Shown here: positions 55,056 through 64,000 of the stretch, piece by piece | How the letters are laid out: the number at the start of each line of letters is the position of its first letter | Position numbering within the stretch: position 1 is the stretch's first letter | DNA from: Armigeres subalbatus | Lineage: Eukaryota; Arthropoda; Insecta; Diptera; Culicidae | Length of the DNA: 64,000 nt | Direction: 5' to 3' | NCBI RefSeq assembly: GCF_024139115.2 | Contig: NC_085141.1 | Coordinates: forward strand, 366,454,759-366,518,758 | The notes under the pieces: generated by a model | What the model was told of the DNA's origin: nothing | Databases searched by the model: none | The model's input: only the letters and a program-made list of their open reading frames with translations | Translations under genes and position numbers: made by a program

Positions 55056-56861
55056 ACTGGACGTTATTGTGTATACCGGGAAAATGTACCGCCAGAGAAA
55101 GTATTTTGTAAAATATAGGATAACTGTCGAAAATTCGTGCAGCTCAACTTTCTTTACCGTTTCAACTTCTCCGGATTTTAACCTCAGGAATGCTGTTGCA
55201 AAATATGTAGGCTCCTTAATGATAGCTACTATCATCATTATCATTCACTATGTGCATAGTGCCTTTTGCCTCTTTTTTTTCCTCCCTTTAAGATCACGCG
55301 TATGTATAGGAAATTTATTAAACTTATCGCCTCTGCCAGCAAGCGCTTTTTGTGCCCCCGGGGAATGACCACCAGCTCTGCGGCCGCGTGTACGCATGCA
55401 ACTCTTTTGTTGCCCTATGGTAATCACACCCTTCATTCCCGAGTAGATAATATCGAACGCGGCTGGGTTCAAACAAAAACAAGCACAAAATGCTGCTGCA
55501 GATTGATGGATGGGTGCAACCTCCACAGGCTCGCCATCAGAATCCGACCGGCCGGCCCCGAAGATGGACAACATTTTCACTTTCCTTATCGGATTCAATT
55601 GAAGCAGAAGACGCCGCCCGTTCGGCTGACGGATTGACTAAATTGTTGCATCGAGAAATCCGATGCACGCACAACGGCGGCGTCGGTCGATCCGATTGCC
55701 GATCTGGGCGATATCGGGCGATAATGGGCAGTCATAAAAATGAATTATGTTGTCAAGTGGATTCCTCGAAGCGATTTGAAGTGAAAATGAGAATTCCGAG
55801 ATTTTTCACATCGTTCGAATTACATCAAAGATGAAGGAAGGAGTAAAAAGTAACTTTACACACTCTGTTTTGTTTTGTTGTGTTTGGACAAGTTCTGCCA
55901 TTTTTGTTGGAATAGCAGCTTTATAAATTGGTGCTACGAAACGGCGAATTGCTTTTTCAGAAGCGCGTCTAACATAGTTTTAGTTCAATAAAAGCAATAT
56001 GATACAAAGCTGTCAGTACAATAGTCATAGAAGAACTAGACATCATGTATTTTACAGGAACAATTGAAATTAGCGCAAAAGAAAATCAATCGTCCCAATC
56101 TAGCAAGTACCCGCCAAAGTGAAGATTGAACCATTCTTCACCTCCTCTAAGACTGTCGCCATGCTCCGCACAGAGTTTAGAAAGAAGCGGACCACTAGGA
56201 TGTCGGTAAGCATCCGCTGGCCCAAACGTGCGAGTTCTACTCGCATGATGTCCCTTGAATATTCCATTCGTCTAGAAATAAGCACATTTTTGAATAAACT
56301 ACAATCTTCAATTCTGTGAATATTCCGATACTTATTCAATGTAATAGTTCGTGTTTATTGACCGTTAGTAGAACCAAAACAGACTGTTTTGTGATGCAAA
56401 TCCGATACTCTCAAGAGGAGTATCAAACTTTTATTTCCGAAAACAAAAAATCGATGTCCCCGATTGTACATCTTTCAGTCAACTGACGCTCAACCAGACG
56501 GCAAATATCGACCATCTCAATAATAAAAAGGATGTCCGGGGAGAAATGATCGCTATCAATTGCTACCGCATTCTGCTTGCCGGATGACTATCCTCCTCAC
56601 GTGTAGCTCGCATCACCACCACCCGCACCCCGGCAGCTTGTCATGGGATTGGGCTTCAACTACCGAATGAGACAATAACCAAACCAGAGACAGAGACACA
56701 TAGTGGTGGTTGTTGCTTCTCATACCCAGAAAGGAAAAGCTTCCCGAAATGTGACGCTGTTTCGGTGCAAGTTTCACCGGACAACCAGATTGATGAGTGT
56801 CCGGCACCGCTCGTCGCTTCACTTTCTGGATGGATGTCTGTCTCATACGGTGGCTTCCGAC
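55056..56861. other. unassigned, GC-richer sequence
   Basis: 55270-55760 is more GC-rich than most of the window, with overlapping open frames on both strands (116 and 123 codons) but no motif I recognise. A minus-strand frame at 56100-56339 starting near an AG (after CTTATTTCTAG) reads SRDIMRVELARLGQRML and similar. It could be an exon or an old insertion, but the opposite strand is open too. No call is justified. Confidence 0.35.
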
Positions 56862-57044
56862 CAAGATTTTTTTTATGTACAGGTTATCCGACTTCGTCAA
56901 TAGATGGGAATAACCAGCGCGGAGGGGAAACATACATTTTCAGTGCAAAACGTAAACAAACAAGCATAAATTCCATACAAAAATCCAAAATGGCTGAGTT
57001 GGGGATATTGACAAGTCGGATAACCTGTACATAAAAAAATCTTG
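56862..57044. mobile_element. 183-bp hAT-like MITE, 8-bp TSD CTTCCGAC
   Basis: Inverted ends CAAGATTTTTTTTATGTACA through GGTTATCCGACTT and their complement. Perfect 8-bp duplications CTTCCGAC at 56854-56861 and 57045-57052. An 8-bp duplication and CA-starting ends fit the hAT superfamily. Non-coding. Confidence 0.88.
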
Positions 57045-57052
57045 CTTCCGAC

Positions 57053-59709
57053 TGCAACAGCATCGTGAATTGCACGGGCATCTATCTATCTATGCTCACA
57101 GGACTCAGAGGGAAAAGCAATAAAGAGAATAATAGAATCATTTGCTGGTGGGATGATGTTGCCGGGTTCAGATAGCGGACTTTATTTCGGGCAGATGGGT
57201 ATTGAAACAACACTGTCTGGAATCAATCATCCTGCCTCGGCTGGCTTTGGCAAAAGCATCTTTCTCATCTAGTGAAACCTGGAAGGCAGAGGTCAAGGAA
57301 CTCAGTGCTTAGCCTCATCGTTCAACAAATGAGATATTGTGTCAGAGAAATGTGCCTCAATCTGTCCGTCGTTGTCAAGCTCTAGAGAAGTAGCAAATCA
57401 ACGACCGGAGGATTGTGTGTGCAAGAATCCGCATCAGAATCTGATCAATGTGTGCAGTACGTGTCAGAATGCAAGAAATGCTCGCGTACTCCCTTCAATC
57501 AGTCATCCTTCCCCGGGCTTTTGCGGTGCAGCAATAAAATGAAAATTGTTCATCAACACTAATTTATTGGTTGGGATTCGGAGGAAGGTAAGAAGGTACC
57601 AATCTGGAAGAAAAAGTTCGAACGACTCCGTAACCGAAGAAAAGGTGCAGCGAAAATTCCTTCCAAATCAAGCAACGACAAGCGGCCGGCAATGGTCCTC
57701 ATCGGACACAACGAGTTCAGCTCCGCGATGATGATTTACCGGGACTGATATGGTGCGAGTGGTGGATGGGAAATAAGGCAAAAAGGAAAGCAGCCCTACC
57801 GGAGCTCCGTTCTGGAATGCGATTGGTTTTTGCTACCCTCCTCGGTTCGCTCTGTATATTAGTACGAAATTGCCTTAATTTATGACATTATTTGCGGGTC
57901 CTCCCTCCCAAGGCGGCTGATTATGTCAAAAGTGTGGATTTCATTACCGGGGAGCACTGCTTGTGAGTTTTTCGGATGACTGTCCGCCATGTATGGGAAG
58001 CGTGGACGGCAGTGCGGGTCTTCTGTTCGGTACACCACAAGGGAGTTCCAGGTTTCCTTTTGGAGGATGATGCTGGACCGCACTGCGATGATACATATGA
58101 GAAAATCGTCAATTATTTTGATGTTTCACAATCGCTCGACTGCGGGAGAATGTGATTGGAATTTCGGAGGCTTTTTAATTACTTCATCTTTGAAGAGTTT
58201 TGAAGTTATGATAATCGTTACATTGTTTGGGATAAAAGTTGTGTCTGCGTTAACGAAAATCTATTCGAGAACTGAGGCAAGGGATATATATTGTAAAAAT
58301 ATCCAAATATAAAAAATATCGGAAAATTATTTATTGTTGCAAACGTAATCAACACTGGTTGACAAAATCTGGAATTAAAAAATCGAGTCCCAAGCCACCG
58401 CTGCCAATATTTTTGGCATTACGCCGCCGCTAATATTTTTGTATCGTAGTCCTGCTATTCGTCACGCTTCTGATTTTTTAATTTCTCATAACGTTACTGT
58501 TTTATAGGAAATTTATTAAACTTGCAGAAACTGCATTTAGAGTGAAGCTATAAGTTATTCATATTACGTTGGGGGATTAACTCTTTCCAGTCATGACTTT
58601 TTTTAAAGATTTCAATAGGAAGGAATTTGGGAAAAATGCTAGAGCAAAAGATTTTTGGCATAGCTTAAATTAGTGGAAAACGAAAAACAGTTTTTGATTG
58701 TAAATTAATATTTGATTGTTTCGTACTCAAAATTGATTATGTTTGCAACCAAATATTGCTTTTTGTTGTTGAAACAATTCGATGAAGGTTAGAAGGTGCA
58801 TAATTTGATGGTGCTCCACAGACATCATGGGTGTGAGAGGTTTTAAAATGCATGTCCATACAAGGTCGTTTAATTTTTTTTCTTCTTTCGGTTAAATTCT
58901 GTATCTCGACAGAAAAATTCGCCTGGGAGCCTTGAAGTAATATCTATGGGAAATACAGCCGGAACTCTAATTCTCGATGTTCTATATCTCTCCCTATGTC
59001 AATGGATTTCTTGGTCCCTCTAATCTACATACATTTTTGCTTTCTACATCTCGATAACCTCTCTATCTTGATGTGTTCTGGTCATATTTTGAAGTGTTCT
59101 CTTTCTCCCTATGTCGATATTTTCAAGTTTCTAGGCTACTAACCATCTTGAGACAATAACCAATAACCCGCAACGAAAACAAGAAATGACATTTGTTTTG
59201 TTGTCGCTTTTCCTAGCAACGAGTTTTTTTTTTATCTAGTTCCCGTTTCTATTTTCCTTCCATTCCTCGATCTCTCCTTATCTTGATGCCCCTCGATCGT
59301 CCCTTCAATATCGAGATGTGGAGAGGGGACTGTACAAAAAAATATCGTCGTAATATTTTAGAGAATATTTGAAAGTCATCATCGGGATACTCGAAGGAAT
59401 TTCAATGAATCATTATTATTAGAGACTTTTTCTCCCATCTACTTCCACTATGATTAACTTCGTATCAATCTTGGTATCAACAGTTACGTATTTCGTTTTC
59501 TGATTGAAAACTTCGACAGTGCAAGTTTGGAATAATTTAGCAAATGAAACGCGAAATAATTTTTCGGATTAATTCTAAAGAATCTTTCGAAGCAAATCAG
59601 AAGAATTCGCCCTGGTAAATCAGTGAAATTTAATGTAAAAATGTTAAAGTATAACGAAAATTCATATGAAGGGAAGTCAATTTTTATATTCATTAGGAAT
59701 TATTTCTGG
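57053..59709. other. unassigned sequence
   Basis: Contains several short frames (57339-57731, 57880-58112) without motifs, and AT-rich sequence after 58,100. A consensus-like donor (GGAAG|GTAAGAAG) is visible near 57585, but there is not enough to support an exon. Confidence 0.35.
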
Positions 59710-60582
59710 AAATAACTTCCTGAAAATTTACCGAGTCGTGAAGTCAGCTTTAGATTGCTGTGCACTTCAAGCCGACATTGTGCGCTTATCATTGTGGTGT
59801 CAGATAAACGGAATGCAAGCCAACGCCACCAAATGCAGAATCATTACTTTTTCCCGTGTTCACTCACCAATCAGATTTGATTATTCGATGGACCAGTTAC
59901 CGCTTATGAGAGTTAACTCCATAAAGGATCTTGACCTTACCTTGGACAGTAAGCTTCGGTTCAACGAGCACATCTCAAAGACAATCTTTAAAGCCAAAAC
60001 TATACTTGGCTACCTGCGCCGCAACTCTGCACAATTCGATGATGTTTATGCTTTGAAAACACTATACTGCTCATTAGTCCGAAGCATTCTTGAGTACGGA
60101 GTTCAAATATGGGCTCCTTACCATGCGATTCATGCATCACGCATAGAAAGCATCCAGAAACGTTTCGTCAGATTCGCATTACGACAGCTGCCATGGACCA
60201 ATCCCGATAACCTGCCACCGTATGAGCACAGATGTACGCTCATTGGCTTGCAAACACTCTCCAAACGCCGAACGTATTTACAACGACTTTTTATTTTTGA
60301 CATGATCCGTGACAACATTGACTGCAGTAGCGTGCTCCGGGAAATCAACTTCCACGCACCTAGCCGCCGATTACGCAATCCCCGATTGCTTTGGACCCCG
60401 GTGCACCGCACTGCTTACGGTTACAACAAACCACTTGACAGATGTTATAGATTGTTTAACGATGTATGTGATTGATATGTGTTTGATTATAATGTTAGTA
60501 AGCTTGTCTTCAAAAATAGGATTAAGATACTGTAGTCTGTGTGGTTTTTAACCAAAAATGAAATAAATAAATAAATAAATAT
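59710..60582 (+). pseudogene. Jockey-type LINE, 5'-truncated 3' end with TAAA tail
   Basis: The frame from about 59710 to 60475 reads KIYRVVKSALDCCALQ, LSLWCQINGMQANATKC, then LDLTLDSKLRFNEHI, YLRRNSAQF, SLVRSILEYGVQIWAPYH and LLWTPVHRTAYGYN. This is the RT thumb and C-terminal region of Jockey-clade elements such as Juan. The sequence before LKIYR is unrelated, so the copy is 5' truncated just after the catalytic FADD box. A short 3' UTR ends in AAATAAATAAATAAATAAAT (about 60560-60582). The frame is intact from the truncation point, so the insertion is fairly recent. Confidence 0.9.
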
Positions 60583-62209
60583 TGAAGAATGTTCTTTCAA
60601 CCTTCCTTTTTGAAATTAAGGAAAATTTGCCTTTGAAAATGCAGAACCATATGCCTTCTGAAATTCATATTTTTTTTTCTTTTTAAATGCGGAAGAATTT
60701 CCCTTTGGTTTTGGAAATTTAGAAGAAATTCATTAGAATTCGTATAAAAATTACTTCTCGACTGCTCACAAATTGATAAGAAATTTTCAAGGAAATTCAA
60801 ACAATTTTCCGTGGAATTTTTGAAAAAATTTCTTTTCAAGTTTAGAATAATTTCTATCCCGAAATTAATTTTTTTTTTCCAATAAATCATAATAGCTTTA
60901 ATTTTTGTAGTGCGGATTTATTTATCTTCAGAAATTCGGAAGAAAAACTATTGGGAAATTCGGAGAGATTTTCTTCGTAAGTAATTTAGCTTTTGATATT
61001 TGGAAGAATTTAGCTTCGGAAGGTCGGAACAAAATTTATTCAAAAATTTGAAAATTTCTCTAAGGAACTAAAATGATTTGGAACACATACCCTTCGCAAA
61101 TTGGGCAGAATTTCACTTCGGCAATTCAATAGAATTTTCTTTTCGAAATTCAAAAGAATCTCCTCTCGGAAATTCTAAAAAAAATACATTCGGAAATTCG
61201 AATAAGTTTCCTTTCGGAAATTCGAATGAATTTCCTTTCGGAGATTCGAATGAATTTCCCTTCGGAAATTCGATTGAATTTCCTTTTGGAAATTAGAATG
61301 AATTTACTTTCAGAAATTCGAACGAATTTACTTTCAGAAATTCGAATGAATTTCTTTTCGGAAATTCGAAGGAATTTCCTTTCGGAAATTCTAAGGAATT
61401 TCCTTTCGGAAATAGGAAGGAATTTCCTTCCTAAAATTGGAAGGTATTTCGAAGGAATTTCCCTTTGGAAATTCGAAGGAATTTCCTTTCGAAAATTCGA
61501 AGGAATTTCCCTTCGGAAATTCGAAGGAATTCCCCTTCGGAAATTCGAAGGAATTTCTCTTAGTAAATTCGAAAGAATTTCCTTTTGGAAATTAGAGAAT
61601 TTACTTCCGGAAATTTGAAAAAAAATCCTTTCGGAAATTCGAAAGAATTTCCTTTCGGAAATTCGAAGGAATTTCCTTTCAGAAATTCGAAGGAATTTCC
61701 CTTCAGAAATTCGAAGGAATTTCTCTTTGGAAATTCGAAGGAATTTCCCTTTGGAAATTCGAAGGAATTTCCCTTTGGAAATTCGAAGGAATTTCCCTTT
61801 GGAAATTCGAAGGAATTTCCTTCCAAATTGAAGGAATTTCCTTCGAAATTCGAAGGAATTTCCATTCGGAATTCGAAGAATTTCCATTCGAATTCGAAGG
61901 AATTTCCTTCGAAATTGAAGGAATTTCCTTTCGAAATTGAAGGAATTTCCTTCGAAATTCGAAGGAATTTCCTTCGAAATTCGAAGGAATTTCCTTCGAA
62001 ATCGAAGGAATTTCCTTCGGAAATTCGAAGGAATTTCCTTCGAAATTCAAGGAATTTCCTTCGAAATTCAAAGGAATTTCCTTCGAAATTCGAAGGAATT
62101 TCCTTCGAAATTCGAAGAAGCTTCGAAATTCGAAGGAACTTCCTTCGAAATTGAAGGAATTTCGAAATTGATAATTTCCTTCGGAAAATTCGAAGGAATT
62201 TTCTTCGAA
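60583..62209 (+). repeat. AAGGAATTTCC satellite, left orientation
   Basis: From about 60,600 faint units, becoming clear after 61,080. 24-bp units of the form AATTCGAAGGAATTTCCTTT plus CGGA, shortening to 22 bp after about 61,820. Because 24 is divisible by 3, open frames with an 8-residue period (such as KEFPFGNS) appear on both strands; these are artefacts. Confidence 0.93.
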
Positions 62210-64000
62210 GGAGAAGAAATTCCTTCAATTTCCGAAGGAAATCTTCGAATTGAAGGAAATTCTTCGAATTTCCGAAGGAAATTCCTTCGAATTTCGAAGG
62301 AAATCTTCGAATTTCCGAAGGAAATTTCTTCGGAAGGAAATTCTTCGAATTCGAAGGAAATTCCTTCGAATTTCCGAAGGAAACCTTCGAATTTCCGAAG
62401 GAAACTTCGAATTTCCGAAGGAAATTCTTCGAATTTCCGAAGGAAATCCTTCAATTTCCGAAGGAAACTTCGAATTTCCGAAGGAAATTCTTCGAATTTC
62501 CGAAGGAAATTCCTTCGAATTTCGAAGGAAATTCCTTCGAATTCCGAAGGAAATTCCTTCGAATTTCGAAGGAAATTCCTTCGAATTTCGAAGGAAATTC
62601 CTTCGAATTTCCGAAGGAAATTCCTTCAATTTCGAAGGAAATTCCTTCGAATTTCCGAAGGAAATTCCTTCGAATTTCGAAGGAAATTCTTCGAATTTCG
62701 AAGGAAATTCCTTCGAATTTCCGAAGGAAATTCCTTCGAATTTCCGAAGGAAATTCCTTCGAATTTCCGAAGGAAATTCCTTCGAATTTCGAAGGAAATT
62801 CCTTCGAATTTCGAAGGAAATTCCTTCAATTTCGAAGGAAATTCCTTCAATTTCGAAGGAAATTCCTTCAATTTCGAAGGAAATTCTTCGAATTCGAAGG
62901 AAATTCCTTCGAATTTCGAAGGAAATTCCTTGAATTTCGAAGGAAATTCCTTCGAATTTCGAAGGAAATTCCTTCGAATTTCGAAGGAAATTCCTTCAAT
63001 TTCGAAGGAAATTCCTTCGAATTTCGAAGGAAATTCCTTCGAATTTCGAAGGAAATTCCTTCAATTTCGAAGGAAATTCCTTCAATTTCGAAGGAAATTC
63101 CTTCGAATTTCGAAGGAAATTCCTTCAATTTCGAAGGAAATTCCTTCAATTTCGAAGGAAATTCCTTCGAATTTCGAAGGAAATTCCTTCAATTTCGAAG
63201 GAAATTCCTTCGAATTTCGAAGGAAATTCCTTCGAATTTCGAAGGAAATTCCTTCGAATTTCGAAGGAAATTCCTTCGAAGGAAATTCTTCGAAGGAAAT
63301 TCCTTCGAATTTCGAAGGAAATTCCTTCAATTTCCGAAGGAAATTCCTTCGAATTCGAAGGAAATTCCTTCGAATTTCCGAAGGAAATTCCTTCGAATTC
63401 CGAAGGAAATTCCTTCGAATTTCGAAGGAAATTCCTTCGAATTTCGAAGGAAATTCCTTCGAATTTCGAAGGAAATTCCTTCGAATTTCGAAGGAAATTC
63501 CTTCGAATTCCGAAGGAAATTCCTTCGAATTCGAAGGAAATTCCTTCGAATTCGAAGGAAATTCCTTCGAATTCGAAGGAAATTCCTTCGAATTCGAAGA
63601 AGGAAATTCCTTCCGAATTTCGAAGGAAATTCCTTCGAATTCGAAGGAAATTCTTCGAATTTCGAAGGAAATTCCTTCGAATTTCCGAAGGAAATTCCTT
63701 CAATTTCGAAGGAAATTCCTTCAATTTCGAAGGAAATTCCTTCGAATTTCCGAAGGAAATTCCTTCAATTCGAAGGAAATTCCTTCGAATTTCCGAAGGA
63801 AATTCCTTCGAATTCGAAGGAAATTCCTTCGAATTTCGAAGGAATTCCGAATTCCGAAGGAAATTCCTTCGAATTTCGAAGGAAATTCCTTCGAATTCCG
63901 AAGGAAATTCCTTCGAATTTCGAAGGAAATTCCTTCGAATTTCGAAGGAAATTCCTTCGAATTTCCGAAGGAAATTCCTTCGAATTCGAAGGAAATTCCT
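62210..64000 (-). repeat. AAGGAATTTCC satellite, inverted orientation, continues past the right edge
   Basis: 22-23-bp units GAAGGAAATTCCTTCGAATT plus TC, the reverse complement of the units to the left. Units are more uniform than on the left and nearly palindromic. The array runs to the last base of the window. Confidence 0.93.

Noticed and set aside
55248..55834. GC-richer overlapping frames of 114-123 codons
   Set aside because: Open in three frames on both strands with no motif; GC-rich composition alone explains it.
56100..56339. Possible exon (SRDIMRVELARLGQRML) on the minus strand
   Set aside because: No family recognised, the opposite strand is also open, and no matching partner exon was found.
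61078..63724. Many frames with EFPSKFEGISFE or FPFGNSKE periods
   Set aside because: Artefacts of the 22-24-bp satellite; open on both strands with the same period.

Overview
The window looks like nuclear DNA of a culicine mosquito, most likely Aedes. This is an inference from the dense, nested mix of BEL/Pao retrotransposons, non-LTR elements, tRNA-derived SINEs, TA-flanked MITEs and foldback elements, and from long introns. One host gene can be supported. It lies on the minus strand and is the insect relative of human KIAA0930 (DUF2045 family). Its first coding exon is at 22131-22263 and its next exon is at 1-481, running off the left edge. The two exons join in matching phase across a 21,649-bp intron.

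That intron (482-22130) holds many inserted repeats. They include several MITEs, a foldback element with 165-bp arms, a decayed reverse transcriptase fragment split by a MITE, a 102-bp tandem repeat, and a SINE with a tRNA-like head and perfect 21-bp target duplications. It also holds a complete 7.5-kb BEL element (10743-18241, minus strand, TSD ATTTG), whose pol is interrupted by a 565-bp MITE and whose gag carries one stop codon.

Upstream of the gene (22324-43800) are more MITEs and a 340-bp piece of an I-group non-LTR element. A second BEL element (25804-35377, minus strand, TSD GTGGC) split that piece inside its RNase H domain. The second BEL element carries a 1,880-bp insertion with a 20-bp duplication in one LTR. 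The remainder of the host non-LTR element (35378-36164) carries a 213-bp MITE. Every level of this nest can be read from exact target duplications and restored reading frames.

The right third is dominated by satellites and decayed LINEs. 44564-47678 is a 3.1-kb array of 9-, 10- and 11-bp units with no G on the plus strand. It is flanked by diverged direct repeats. 48360-54565 contains a LINE tail split by a MITE that itself contains a MITE, and an I-group LINE whose reverse transcriptase is split by a 2.0-kb foldback element built of about 153-bp units. After about 5 kb of sequence I cannot assign comes a Jockey-type LINE 3' end (59710-60582). Last is a near-palindromic 22-24-bp satellite (60583 to the right edge) whose orientation flips near 62,210.

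The long open frames in the two satellite regions are artefacts of repeat periodicity. The BEL and LINE frames are real but broken transposon genes.
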